A DNA stretch of 64,000 nt, taken from the NCBI GenBank assembly GCA_020425605.1, contig JAGQRH010000002.1:62001-126000 (forward strand), in the 5' to 3' direction. A program made the position numbers and the translations under genes. The notes under the pieces are model-generated. The model saw only the letters and a program-made list of their open reading frames with translations. It was not told the origin of the DNA and searched no databases. Below, piece by piece: positions 18,889 through 27,219 of the stretch. Source of the DNA: Planctomycetota bacterium. GTDB taxonomy: Bacteria > Planctomycetota > UBA8742 > UBA2392. The stretch's first letter is position 1, and every line of letters begins with the position of its first letter.

Positions 18889-20930
18889 ACGTCCAGCAAT
18901 CTGTACCGGCGGCCGAAGTGGAGTTCGAGGCAGGTGCGGATCAGGGCTTCGTCGATCTGATCGCCGTACTTGGCTGCGTCGATTCTGGCGCGGTGCAGGG
19001 CTTCGTAGTCGGACTCGAAGTCGCCTATGTGTAGCTTGGGCAGCCCGCTCTGGCGTGTTCCGACAAAGTCACCGAAGCCGCGCATCTTCAAGTCTTCCTC
19101 GGCGATGCGGAAACCGTCGTGCGTCATGCAGATGGTGTTCAGGCGCTTGACGGCCTCGTCGGTTTTGGGGTCTCCGAACAGGAACAGGTAGCTCTGCTTG
19201 CGCCCGCGCCCGACGCGCCCGCGCAGCTGGTGCAACTGCGCAAGACCGAACCGCTCGGCGTTCTCGATTACCATGATGTTGGCCTCGGGAACATCCACGC
19301 CGACTTCGACCACAACCGTCGCCGCTAGAATATCCAGCTTGCCCTCACGGAAAGCCTGCACGGCCGCGTCCTTCTCGTCCGTGCTCATCTGGCCGTGCAC
19401 CAGGCCGACGCGGAACTCCGGGAACGTATCGTTCTTCAGTGTCTCGGCGAATTCGACCGCGGACTTGGCCTCGAGCTTGTCGCTCTCGTTCACCAGCGGA
19501 TAGACGAAGTAGGCGCGCCCGCCCTCCTTCAGCTCCTTGCGGATGCGCTCATAGGCGTGCTTTTCGCGTGAGCGATGAATCCACTCGGTGATGACCGGCG
19601 TGCGCCCGGGCGGCAGCTCATCGATCACGCTGACGTCGAGCGCACCGTAAACCGTCATGCTGAGCGTACGCGGGATCGGCGTCGCGCTCATGGCCAGCAC
19701 ATGCGGCCGGTTGCCCTTGGCGCGAAGCGTGGCGCGCTGGCGAACCCCGAACTTGTGCTGCTCATCGATCACGCACAGGCCCAGTTTCTTGAACTTCACG
19801 TAGTCTTCGATCAGCGCGTGGGTGCCGATCAGGATGTGGATCTTTCCGTCGGCGAGGTCGGCCATCAGCGCGTCGCGATCTGACTTCTTCATGCCGCCCA
19901 GCAGCAGCTCGACTCGAACTTTCGTGTCGCGCATGTACGCCCGGATGTTCGCGAAGTGCTGGCGCGCAAGCACCTCGGTGGGGGCCATGATCGCCGCCTG
20001 GTAGGCGTTGTCGAGCATCAGCAGCGCGGCATAAAGCGCCACGGCCGTCTTGCCGCTGCCGACATCGCCTTGCAGCAGGCGGTGCATCCGGCCCGGGGTG
20101 GTGATGTCTTCTTCGATCTCCTGGCACACCCGGGTTTGAGCCGCTGTGAATTCAAACGGGAAGTGCTTCAGCGCGCGTCCGCGCAAGTCGTCATCTACCT
20201 TGATGGCCAGCTCGGCATCGCCGGCCTCGCTGCGGCGGCGAAGCTTCAGCCCGGCCTGCAGCAGGAAGAACTCGCGATACTTCAGCGCCAGGCGCGCGGC
20301 CTCCAGCGCCTTGGCGTGGTCGGGCATGTGCGCCTGGCGGTACGCCTCGGGGATCGGCATCAGCCTGAGCTGCTTTGACAGCACCTCAGGCAGCGGGTCC
20401 GGAATCAGCGCCGCGCGGTCGATTACCTGCAGTTCCAGGTCCGTGAAGTCCTCGTTGCTTATGCCTTCGCTGAGGGGGTATTCGGCTTCCAGCCCGTGCT
20501 CGAGGGGCGACGGGTTCAGCTCGAATGCGGTCGGCTTGATCGTCCACGAGTTGTATGCGTAGTCCACCGGGCCGCTGACGCGAACGCGCAGCCCCGGCTG
20601 GAACTTGCCGGTGAGCCACGGTTGGTTGAAAAAGACGGCCTTGATCGTGCCCGAGCTGTCCTCAACCATGACTTCCGTCAGCTTCATGCGCGAGCGCTTG
20701 GTGGCTTTGTTTTCGGCGCTGACTACGTGGCCGGTGACGCTGGCGTACATGCCCGGCTTGAGCTGGCTGACGCTGACACGCTGGTTATAGGTGCGCGGGA
20801 AGTGGTTGAGCAGGTCGATTACGCGCCGAATCTTCAGCCGTCCCAGTGGAGGCGCAAGCCGTCCGACAACGCGCACGGTGTCATCCAGCGGCTCGGTCAG
20901 CGGCGTGAGGTCCATGTCAGCGAGGCTCAT
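18885..20930 (-). CDS. recG: ATP-dependent DNA helicase RecG
   Basis: 681 residues, close to the 690 of E. coli RecG. It remodels stalled forks and branched DNA. Order of parts: an N-terminal wedge/OB domain with FPRTYNQR and SVTGHVVSAE, then a superfamily 2 helicase with Walker A GDVGSGKTAVALYAAL, motif Ia APTEVLARQH, motif II DEQHKFGV (RecG's DExH-like box), SATPIPRTL, and motif VI QLRGRVGRG. The C-terminal KLHIGDFE..Y.AL region is RecG-typical. Its ATG overlaps the stop of the upstream 110-aa gene (ATGA), so the two are translationally coupled. Confidence 0.96.
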   Translation of the reverse strand: MSLADMDLTPLTEPLDDTVRVVGRLAPPLGRLKIRRVIDLLNHFPRTYNQRVSVSQLKPGMYASVTGHVVSAENKATKRSRMKLTEVMVEDSSGTIKAVFFNQPWLTGKFQPGLRVRVSGPVDYAYNSWTIKPTAFELNPSPLEHGLEAEYPLSEGISNEDFTDLELQVIDRAALIPDPLPEVLSKQLRLMPIPEAYRQAHMPDHAKALEAARLALKYREFFLLQAGLKLRRRSEAGDAELAIKVDDDLRGRALKHFPFEFTAAQTRVCQEIEEDITTPGRMHRLLQGDVGSGKTAVALYAALLMLDNAYQAAIMAPTEVLARQHFANIRAYMRDTKVRVELLLGGMKKSDRDALMADLADGKIHILIGTHALIEDYVKFKKLGLCVIDEQHKFGVRQRATLRAKGNRPHVLAMSATPIPRTLSMTVYGALDVSVIDELPPGRTPVITEWIHRSREKHAYERIRKELKEGGRAYFVYPLVNESDKLEAKSAVEFAETLKNDTFPEFRVGLVHGQMSTDEKDAAVQAFREGKLDILAATVVVEVGVDVPEANIMVIENAERFGLAQLHQLRGRVGRGRKQSYLFLFGDPKTDEAVKRLNTICMTHDGFRIAEEDLKMRGFGDFVGTRQSGLPKLHIGDFESDYEALHRARIDAAKYGDQIDEALIRTCLELHFGRRYRLLDV

Positions 20931-21259
20931 GATGAAGGGAAGAGCAGGTCGACGACGCGGCGCATCAGTGTTTGCGGTACGTAGGTTTTCTCGTCGAAGG
21001 GATGCTTCTTGGCCAGCTCATTGAGACCGTCCACCAGTTTCTGCGGGTCGAATGCGCCGTGCGGGCCACCTTCATGAACTTTGGCGCCCTGAGCGAACGT
21101 CTCGACTTCCGCAGCGCAGCAATCAAAGCACATGACATTGTTGGCCTTGTAGAACTCGCGTAACGCCTTGTGGTCGATCAGGAACTCGGCCCACACAACC
21201 GGCGAGTCCACGGTCAGCGGAAGTTTCGGCTCAGGCGGAGATTCTTCTTCATCGGCCAT
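20927..21259 (-). CDS. Small DUF1858-like protein (110 aa)
   Basis: The middle reads ALREFYKANNVMCFDCCAAE, followed by VETFAQGAKVH and FDPQKLVDGLNEL. This matches by eye the DUF1858 / hybrid-cluster-associated disulfide-domain pattern (…GxxCxGC…ET…A…HG…LxxxLN). The cysteines CFDCC could bind metal or form a redox disulfide. An acidic N-terminal tail (MADEEESPPEPK) and a C-terminal helix extend the usual domain. Upstream of and overlapping recG by 4 bases. Role unknown; a link to DNA repair is only positional. Confidence 0.55.
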   Translation of the reverse strand: MADEEESPPEPKLPLTVDSPVVWAEFLIDHKALREFYKANNVMCFDCCAAEVETFAQGAKVHEGGPHGAFDPQKLVDGLNELAKKHPFDEKTYVPQTLMRRVVDLLFPSS

Positions 21260-21268
21260 GACAACAGT

Positions 21269-22027
21269 CTAGCGCCGGAAGCGCCATTTGAGCAGCTCCC
21301 ACAGGGCGAGCACGCCGTCCCATGAGCGGATTTTCTTGCCCTCTTCAATGCTGCGGGGGAAGTAGCGAATCGGTACTTCGGCTATGTGGAGACCGCGCTT
21401 GAGGACCTTGGCCGTCACTTCGGGGCAGAACTCGAACCCCGTGCATTCCAGCGGAATACTTCGGATCAGGTCGCCACGGAACAACTTGTAGCAGGTGGGC
21501 TCGTCCGTGATGTGGCTCCAGTACAGCAGGTTGGTCGCAATCGTGACCAGCCGCCCGCCCAGATAGAACTTCAGGCTTCCGGGCTTATCGGGGCCTGTGA
21601 TGCGGCTGCCGTAGACCACTTCAGCTTCACCCGCAAGGATCGGCCCCAGCAGCTTCACGTAGTCGTTGGGATCGTACTCCAGGTCCGCGTCCTGGATGAT
21701 GACGTACTCACCGGTGCTCTCGTCGATGCCACGGCGCACGGCCGTTCCCTTGCCGCCGTTTTCCTTGCTGATGACCTTTACGCTGACGCGTGACTCTTCG
21801 GCGTGCAAAGCCGCCCACTCACGGGCAATCTCGGCTGTGCGATCCTTGCTGCCGTCGTCGACGACAATGATCTCCATGTTCAGCGCCATCGGCACCGCGG
21901 CCACCTTGTCGAGTACAGACGCGAGAGTCGGCTCCTCGTTGTATGCGGGAATTACAACACTAAGAGTCTCTGTGCGAGACAGCACAGTGACTGGAGCCTG
22001 ACCGTTCAGGATGGCTTGGCTTTGCAT
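21269..22027 (-). CDS. Family 2 glycosyltransferase (dolichol-phosphate mannosyltransferase-like)
   Basis: 252 residues with the GT-A fold signatures of family 2: SVVIPAYNEEPTLASVL, IIVVDDGSKDRTAEIA, NGGKGTAVRRGI, and the DXD-like QDADLEYDPNDY. The later segments VYGSRI and FEFCPEVTAKVLKRG, then EVPIRYFPRSIEEGKKI, are typical of DPM1-like polyprenyl-phosphate glycosyltransferases. It lacks the C-terminal membrane helices of some members and ends KWRFRR. It probably makes a lipid-linked sugar at the cytoplasmic face. It sits 9 bases upstream of the DUF1858-like gene on the same strand. Confidence 0.88.
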   Translation of the reverse strand: MQSQAILNGQAPVTVLSRTETLSVVIPAYNEEPTLASVLDKVAAVPMALNMEIIVVDDGSKDRTAEIAREWAALHAEESRVSVKVISKENGGKGTAVRRGIDESTGEYVIIQDADLEYDPNDYVKLLGPILAGEAEVVYGSRITGPDKPGSLKFYLGGRLVTIATNLLYWSHITDEPTCYKLFRGDLIRSIPLECTGFEFCPEVTAKVLKRGLHIAEVPIRYFPRSIEEGKKIRSWDGVLALWELLKWRFRR

Positions 22028-22072
22028 GGGGGATCATGGTAGAGCTGATTGCCGCGCGCGACAGGAGTGGCT

Positions 22073-23122
22073 GTGGATTTTCACATGCTGATGTGGGTCG
22101 CCTTCGGCGTCATCATTGCCGTGGTGCTTGCGCTTGACCTGTTCGTTCTGCACCGCGATCCGCACGTCGTGTCGCTGCGCGAATCCACTATCTGGAGCGG
22201 TATCTGGATCGCGATCGCGCTTTCCTACGGGGCCGCGTTGTGGCCGTTGGGCGAGCACGGATTCGGGCCGGTGCGCGCCCAGCAGTACCTCGCCGCCTAT
22301 GTGATTGAGCTGGCCCTCAGCGTGGACAACCTGTTTGTCTTTGCGGTGATTTTCAGCGCGCTCAAGATCAAGCGGGAGTACCAACACAAACTGTTATTCT
22401 GGGGCGTGTTCGGGGCACTGGCACTGCGTGCGGTGTTCATCTTCGCCGGTGTCTCGCTGATCGAGCACTTCCACTGGCTGATGTATTTTTTCGGCGGGTT
22501 GTTGATCTTCACGGGCATCAAGTTGCTCGTGACGTCCGACAAAGAGATCGATCCTGAAAAGAGCCGCATCATTCGTGCCGTGAAGCGCATTCTGCCGGTG
22601 AAGCCCGAGATCGGCGGGCCGAGTTTCTTCGTGCGCATCGACGGGAAACTTTATGCATCCATGCTGTTCATCGCGCTGGTACTCGTGGAAATCACTGACG
22701 TCATCTTTGCCGTCGACTCGATTCCGGCAGTGCTGGGTGTCGCGGTGGATGCCGACAGCGGCAAGGCGGACACCCTGGTCGTCTACGGCAGCAATGCATT
22801 TGCCATCATGGGGCTGCGTTCGCTCTACTTCGCGCTTGCGGGAATCATCGCCCTGTTCCGCTTCCTGAAGTACGGATTGGCGGTGATTCTCTGTTTTGTC
22901 GGCGTAAAGATGGTTGGCGGTCTGGGGATTCCAGCCTTTGAGCTGGGACCCTTGGACGTGCCGCAGCTAATGCCGTCCTTCAAACTGCCGATCGCCGCAT
23001 CACTCGGGGTGATAGCGGCGGTGCTCGGCGTCGCCATTGGACTCTCGCTGTTGTTGCCGCGGAAGCATCCGGTCAAGGAAGATCCTAAGCTTCTATCCGA
23101 GCCGGTCGAGGCGCATGACTAG
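22073..23122 (+). CDS. TerC/Alx-family integral membrane protein
   Basis: About 349 residues with some nine hydrophobic helices. The two TerC signatures are present: ELALSVDNLFVFAVIF and VEITDVIFAVDSIPAVLGV, each with intramembrane acidic residues. Relatives (Alx, TerC, MeeF) are linked to manganese export and to metalation of secreted proteins. I start at the GTG at 22073 because AGGAG lies 6 bases upstream; a TTG at 22049 has none. Its stop and that of the following minus-strand gene share the palindrome CTAG (23119-23122). Confidence 0.9.
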   Translation: MDFHMLMWVAFGVIIAVVLALDLFVLHRDPHVVSLRESTIWSGIWIAIALSYGAALWPLGEHGFGPVRAQQYLAAYVIELALSVDNLFVFAVIFSALKIKREYQHKLLFWGVFGALALRAVFIFAGVSLIEHFHWLMYFFGGLLIFTGIKLLVTSDKEIDPEKSRIIRAVKRILPVKPEIGGPSFFVRIDGKLYASMLFIALVLVEITDVIFAVDSIPAVLGVAVDADSGKADTLVVYGSNAFAIMGLRSLYFALAGIIALFRFLKYGLAVILCFVGVKMVGGLGIPAFELGPLDVPQLMPSFKLPIAASLGVIAAVLGVAIGLSLLLPRKHPVKEDPKLLSEPVEAHD

Positions 23123-23889
23123 ACTACTCGGGCGATGAGGCGGATACTGATCGGGTCACGGTTCTGGCGGTCAACACCGCGCACCAGGTCCATGCAGTCG
23201 AAACCCCGGAGGGCGAGCACCTGTGCCTCCATGGGCGCGACCTTCTCGATGAACGCGAATGCCTCGCCGGCCGTGGGAACCCACGGCTCTTTCTCCGCGT
23301 ACTGCGCGAACAGCCGTGTATGGATGCAAACGAAATGGCTGGCGCTGTAGCCTTCGTTCTCAATGACGAAGCCGGCCTTCAGCATGCCCGGGTAATTGCC
23401 GCGGAAGCGGTAGTTCGCGACCACGCCACCGGTGCCGGCGAAGGGTGCCGGCTCGGCCGCGATCTCGCGTGCCTTCCAGGCGCTGTCGCCGGTGCTGAAT
23501 CGCACGCTGGCGATACGCAGAGCGTCGTTGGTGCGGGCGCCGATTCGCTTGGCTAGAGCACGCCCGGCGCGGGTCTGCGTTGCCGTCAGGAATTCCGAGA
23601 TGCGCTGGCGGCCCATGCGGGCGCTCAAGTCGTTCAGCAGGAACAGGCAGGTCATCAGGACGCCTTCGCCCTGACGAGACGCGTAGGCTGTGTTGAAGAT
23701 GTGGTCCGGGCGGCGATTGCGGGAGGCTGCCATCAGCGCATGGTTATTGCGCTCCAGGCGGTCGCAGAGGTACGAGATGAAACGGCGTGCCTCGAGGTGG
23801 GCCTCACGCCCGCTGCCACGGCGCATGACTGCTTCGAACTGGCGCGACAGGCGCTGGGACGCTACGGCGTCGACCATGATGGTGCTCAT
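23119..23889 (-). CDS. Unrecognised soluble protein (256 aa)
   Basis: No signal peptide or membrane segment. The N-terminal half is a basic helical region (RQFEAVMRRGSGREAHLEARR, cut by RRPDHIFNTAYASRQGEG). The C-terminal half looks alpha/beta (GGVVANYRFRGNYPGMLKAG, then EGYSASHFVCIHTRLFAQYA). I do not recognise it. It follows the LysM protein gene by 30 bases with a good SD (GGAG, 7 bases before the ATG), so the two are probably an operon. Confidence 0.7.
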   Translation of the reverse strand: MSTIMVDAVASQRLSRQFEAVMRRGSGREAHLEARRFISYLCDRLERNNHALMAASRNRRPDHIFNTAYASRQGEGVLMTCLFLLNDLSARMGRQRISEFLTATQTRAGRALAKRIGARTNDALRIASVRFSTGDSAWKAREIAAEPAPFAGTGGVVANYRFRGNYPGMLKAGFVIENEGYSASHFVCIHTRLFAQYAEKEPWVPTAGEAFAFIEKVAPMEAQVLALRGFDCMDLVRGVDRQNRDPISIRLIARVV

Positions 23890-23919
23890 GTGATGCTCCG
23901 TTAGGGCATGTGCCCGGTG

Positions 23920-24687
23920 TTAGTCCCGATTGCGCAGGCGCAGGAGCGCGAGCGGGTCATCAGGGGTTTCGGCCACGACTTCGAGCTTTCCGTCTTCCCA
24001 CTTCAGGACGCGGGACGTGCACGGGTCATTGTCCGTTTGCCAGATCGTGTAGATCTCCTGCTCGCCGTCGCCGTCCAGGTCTTCACTGTGCAGCTCTCGC
24101 AGGAAGTTGCCTTTGGGTGCCTCATAGACAGCCAGGGGCGATTGGCTGCCGTCATTCGCGGCGTCGAACAGGGACAGGCGTACGGTCTGCTGCTCGGAAT
24201 TCCGTGCGACGCAAAGGGCGCCGGCCGGGAATTCGAGGCGATTTACGCGGCACATGGCGACATCGATCGTCTCGTCGTCGAGGCCAAAGCGGCCCGCCGT
24301 GACGGCGTCCTCGATCTCGTCATAGCTGGCGGTCGGAAGCGGCTGGGTTTCTTCGGGCTGCTGCTTGAACTCGTCCTGGTCGCCAAGGGGGATCTTGATG
24401 ATGGCGCCTGCGACCAGTCCGTCGCCATTGCTGAGGTCGTTGGCGCGGGCGATCTCCTGCCAGCGTCGGCCTGCGCCGTAAAAGCGGTCGGCCAGGCTCC
24501 AGAGTGTGTCGCCCGACTGCACGCGATACAGGATCGCCCGGCGGTTCATGTCGACGTTCACCTGCGCATAGGCGTCGGTGCTGGCGGCTTCCGCGTCGGT
24601 CATCTTGTCGAGGCCAAGCTTGAACAGCATGACCGAGCCAAGCATCACCACGAAGCCCACGAGGATGGTGAGTATGTTGTTGCGCAT
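23920..24687 (-). CDS. Membrane-anchored LysM-domain protein (255 aa)
   Basis: An N-terminal membrane helix (about residues 5-26, ILTILVGFVVMLGSVMLFKLG) anchors the protein outside the cytoplasm. A LysM domain follows at about 53-105 (YRVQSGDTLWSLADRFYG, then WQEIARANDL and GAIIKIP), which binds peptidoglycan glycan chains. The C-terminal half has a calcium-style loop HSEDLDGDGEQEIYTIW like an FG-GAP or EF-type turn. I start at the ATG at 24687; the 29-residue upstream extension lacks an SD and would bury the anchor. A 7-bp hairpin lies in its leader at 24718-24735. Confidence 0.8.
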   Translation of the reverse strand: MRNNILTILVGFVVMLGSVMLFKLGLDKMTDAEAASTDAYAQVNVDMNRRAILYRVQSGDTLWSLADRFYGAGRRWQEIARANDLSNGDGLVAGAIIKIPLGDQDEFKQQPEETQPLPTASYDEIEDAVTAGRFGLDDETIDVAMCRVNRLEFPAGALCVARNSEQQTVRLSLFDAANDGSQSPLAVYEAPKGNFLRELHSEDLDGDGEQEIYTIWQTDNDPCTSRVLKWEDGKLEVVAETPDDPLALLRLRNRD

Positions 24688-24717
24688 GGTTATCCCGATT
24701 CCGTTTGGCGTTGGTGA

Positions 24718-24735
24718 GAGCCGGTGATCCGGCTC
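24718..24735 (-). promoter_or_regulatory. Leader hairpin upstream of the LysM gene
   Basis: GAGCCGG (24718-24724), loop TGAT, CCGGCTC (24729-24735), centred about 40 bases before the ATG at 24687. An 11-base odd palindrome GTTGAGTCAAC lies a little further upstream at 24766-24776 and could be a regulator site. No function is shown. Confidence 0.35.
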
Positions 24736-24829
24736 AAGGTGTTTCGGAAAACCGGGCGTGATTAGTTGAGTCAACTTGGCGGAAATTGTTTATCGGACGG
24801 AAGTTGCGCTGCGCGGCCCGAAAATGGCG

Positions 24830-24853
24830 AGCGCCCCGCCGAAGCGGGGCGCT
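24830..24853 (-). terminator. UUCG-capped hairpin terminator
   Basis: Read on the minus strand: AGCGCCCCGC, TTCG loop, GCGGGGCGCT, a perfect 10-bp stem with the stable C(UUCG)G tetraloop, followed by CGCCATTTT. It lies 76 bases after the stop of the 132-aa gene at 24929. Confidence 0.85.
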
Positions 24854-24928
24854 GGAGTTGTGCCCGAAGAGCAGGGAGAGCGGGAGCAAGGCCGAGTGGG
24901 AGTCTCTCCGGGCGGGTGGTGATCTGGC

Positions 24929-25327
24929 TCAGGCTTCGAGAATGTTCTGGAGTGCGAGGACTTCCGCGATAACGAGGTCGGTAATGTCTTCTGCGGCACG
25001 TCGATCCTTGGCGACCGGCCCGTCGACGTAGACTTTCGCGAAGCTGTAGCGCGCTTCGAGGTTCACGAATGCCTGATTGAAGATGGCGTTGGCCTGGGTG
25101 ATCAGGCTTCGCGCAAGCAGGCCTTCGCCGGCGACTTCTGCCTCGACCAGCGCGCGGTAGGCGTTGATGTGGTGGAAGACTTCATCGATACGCACACTGA
25201 CTTCAAGCCCCTTCAGTTCCCGTCCCGGCGCAGGCTGCTGTGCAGCGCGCTGGCGAGCGCTGGGCTGACCCCAGTCGATGGAGAGAAGGCGCTCAGAAAC
25301 CTTGTCGTCGGTTTTGATGGTCGGCAT
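24929..25327 (-). CDS. Unrecognised helical protein (132 aa)
   Basis: A basic/polar N-terminal tail of about 40 residues (ARQRAAQQPAPGREL) is followed by a helical domain (VSVRIDEVFHHINAYRALVE, then LITQANAIFNQAFVNLEARY). No signal peptide or membrane segment. The style of a small helical bundle with a disordered arm is all that can be said. It has its own near-consensus promoter (25379-25407) and a strong terminator, so it is a well-defined single-gene unit. Confidence 0.7.
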   Translation of the reverse strand: MPTIKTDDKVSERLLSIDWGQPSARQRAAQQPAPGRELKGLEVSVRIDEVFHHINAYRALVEAEVAGEGLLARSLITQANAIFNQAFVNLEARYSFAKVYVDGPVAKDRRAAEDITDLVIAEVLALQNILEA

Positions 25328-25378
25328 TGGCGTGCTCCATGCTGGTGTTTGGGTGCGACCTGCTGGTCGCGCGAGTAC

Positions 25379-25407
25379 TGTATAGCCCGTAATTTACAAA
25401 GCGTCAA
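25379..25407 (-). promoter_or_regulatory. Near-consensus housekeeping promoter for the 132-aa gene
   Basis: On the minus strand: TTGACG (25407-25402), 17 bases, TATACA (25384-25379), ending 52 bases before the ATG at 25327. Five of six and four of six matches with ideal spacing. Confidence 0.75.
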
Positions 25408-25633
25408 TTACGAAAATGTGTTAACACGACTGATTGGACACAACGCCGGTGTTATCAGACATCTAAACACAAGATATTGTATTTGGAGTGTCGATCACCC
25501 CAATCGGATGAAACGGGCTCGAAAAACTTTTTTCGACGCTTCTTTCGCCCGCCGCGTTCGGGGTGAAAAGACTTCGTTGGAACTCCATTGGTGTCGCTCG
25601 ATTACATTCAGAGTTCTCGCGGGTTTCCGCCGC
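25408..25633. other. AT-richer divergent intergenic region
   Basis: The 370 bases between the 132-aa gene and the small basic protein hold no convincing gene. This stretch is clearly AT-richer than its surroundings. It has an 8-bp AT hairpin, TCGAAAAA (25519-25526) with TTTTTCGA (25529-25536), and is bounded by two divergent promoters. A reading frame crosses it on the plus strand but has no SD and no protein-like composition. Confidence 0.5.
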
Positions 25634-25661
25634 TTGACGTGGCAATAGCCCGTGCTACTTT
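25634..25661 (+). promoter_or_regulatory. Candidate promoter of the small basic protein gene
   Basis: TTGACG (25634-25639), 16 bases, TACTTT (25656-25661), giving a leader of about 30 bases before the ATG at 25698. Confidence 0.6.
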
Positions 25662-25697
25662 CTTCCCCCTTCGCAGGACCGAAGTTGGAGAAACGCC

Positions 25698-25853
25698 ATG
25701 TCACGTCACCCGTCTCTGAAAGTAAGCGCCCTCGGCAGCAAGAAGCGCAGCGTGCTTACGCGCCTGGAGCGCATTGAACAGCTCAAGATCGAGCGTCGCT
25801 GGAAGCAGGGCGACGGCGTCACCGGGCTGCCCAAGACCCGCGTTATCAAGTAA
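25698..25853 (+). CDS. PVC-type small basic protein (51 aa)
   Basis: A 51-residue protein beginning MSRHPSLKVSALGSKKRSVL, then TRLERIEQLKIERRW, KQGDGVTGLPKTRVIK. This is the pattern of the 'small basic protein' family restricted, as far as I know, to Planctomycetes, Verrucomicrobia and Chlamydiae (M-S-x-x-x-S-L-K start, RSVLxRxERIxxL core, GLPKxRVIK end). Its function is not established; its size and charge suggest a ribosome- or nucleic-acid-associated role. GGAG lies 7 bases before the ATG; a promoter and a terminator bracket it. Confidence 0.88.
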   Translation: MSRHPSLKVSALGSKKRSVLTRLERIEQLKIERRWKQGDGVTGLPKTRVIK

Positions 25854-25872
25854 CGCCCGCACAAGTATACCC

Positions 25873-25904
25873 ACAGGCCTCGCATGCGCGGGGCCTGTTT
25901 CTTT
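25873..25904 (+). terminator. Terminator of the small basic protein gene
   Basis: ACAGGCC (25873-25879) pairs with GGCCTGT (25892-25898); the tail TTTCTTTGG is T-rich. It lies 19 bases after the stop codon. Confidence 0.75.
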
Positions 25905-25975
25905 GGTCTCACCGGCGCCGCGTGCGCGCCTTTGCGCGCGGGCGACATGCTGCTACATTCGCGGCGGAGGCATTC

Positions 25976-27100
25976 GTGACTGACCCGTTCCGCATTTCGC
26001 AGCGCGCGCTGGGCATCAAGGCCAGCGGCATCCGCAAGTTCTTCGAGCTCGGACTGTCGATGAAGAACCCCATCGACCTCTCGATCGGGCAGGCCCACTT
26101 CGATGTTTCCGACGAGGTCAAGGCCGCCGCGATCAACGCCATTAACGAAGGCCGAAACCGATACACAGTCACGCAGGGCATTCCGGGCATGCGCGAGAAG
26201 CTGAAGGAGCGCTACTCGGCGCGGTATGGCAACATCGACGACTGCGAGGTGATGGTCACGAGCGGGGTGAGTGGCGGCCTGATGCTCACTTTCCTTGCGA
26301 TGCTGGACCCGGGCGACGAGATTCTGATCCCGGACCCGTACTTCGTCATGTACCGCCACCTCGCCACAATGGTTGGCGCTGTCGCGAAGACATACGACAT
26401 CTATCCGGACTTCAAGCCTTCGGCCGCCGTGATCCGCGAGCAGATCACGGACAAGACCCGCTTGATTGTCGTCAATTCACCGAGCAACCCGACCGGCCAT
26501 GCGATGAACGAGGCCGAAGCGCGCGAACTTGCGCAGTTGGCCGACGACTCGGGCATTCCGTTGGTCAGCGATGAGATCTACGAAGACTTCATCTACACCG
26601 AACGGCACGTCAGCCCGCGCGAATTCACGAAGAACTGCATTGTCATGAGCGGCGCGAGCAAGAGCCTCGGCATGCCAGGCTGGCGCATCGGCTGGCTGAT
26701 GGCGCCGCGCGATCTGGTTGAGCGCATGTACAGCCTGCAGCAGTTCAGCTTTGTGTGCGCGCCGGCACCGCTGCAGTGGGCCGCACTGAAGGGCCTGGAC
26801 CAGGATTTCAGCGCCCACCGCGAGGAATATCGCGGCAAGCGCGACCTGGTGTATGAAGGCCTCAAGGACAGCTACCGTGTCGTAAAGCCGGGCGGGGCGT
26901 TCTACATGTTCCCGTACCTGCCCGAGGGTGTGGATTCCGAGCGCTTCATGGAAGCCTGCATCAAGCGCGAGCTACTGGTCGTGCCGGGCGGGGCATGCAG
27001 CGACAAGTCGACCAACTTCCGCCTGTGCTTCGCGGCGACCGACGACAAGCTGAACAAGGCCGTCGATATGCTCAACGACATTGCGCGTGAGCTGAAGTAG
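25976..27100 (+). CDS. Class I/II pyridoxal-phosphate aminotransferase
   Basis: About 374 residues of the aspartate-aminotransferase fold. Seen in order: [27 protein letters not shown], the PLP phosphate-site region [24 protein letters not shown], the substrate-site [20 protein letters not shown], and the PLP-binding lysine in [16 protein letters not shown]. Substrate cannot be set from motifs; relatives act on aspartate, tyrosine or alanine. I start at the GTG at 25976, with GGAGG 5 bases upstream; the frame is open to 25922, but that extension lacks an SD. Confidence 0.88.
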   Translation: MTDPFRISQRALGIKASGIRKFFELGLSMKNPIDLSIGQAHFDVSDEVKAAAINAINEGRNRYTVTQGIPGMREKLKERYSARYGNIDDCEVMVTSGVSGGLMLTFLAMLDPGDEILIPDPYFVMYRHLATMVGAVAKTYDIYPDFKPSAAVIREQITDKTRLIVVNSPSNPTGHAMNEAEARELAQLADDSGIPLVSDEIYEDFIYTERHVSPREFTKNCIVMSGASKSLGMPGWRIGWLMAPRDLVERMYSLQQFSFVCAPAPLQWAALKGLDQDFSAHREEYRGKRDLVYEGLKDSYRVVKPGGAFYMFPYLPEGVDSERFMEACIKRELLVVPGGACSDKSTNFRLCFAATDDKLNKAVDMLNDIARELK

Positions 27101-27219
27101 TCGTCGATACTCGAAAAAAGACCTGCCGATCAGCGCATTCGGGCAAATCCGGTGGAACATCCTCGTCCGAATTCTGGTTAACTACCAGTCGCTCGATTGG
27201 TTATCCGGAGGATGTACAG

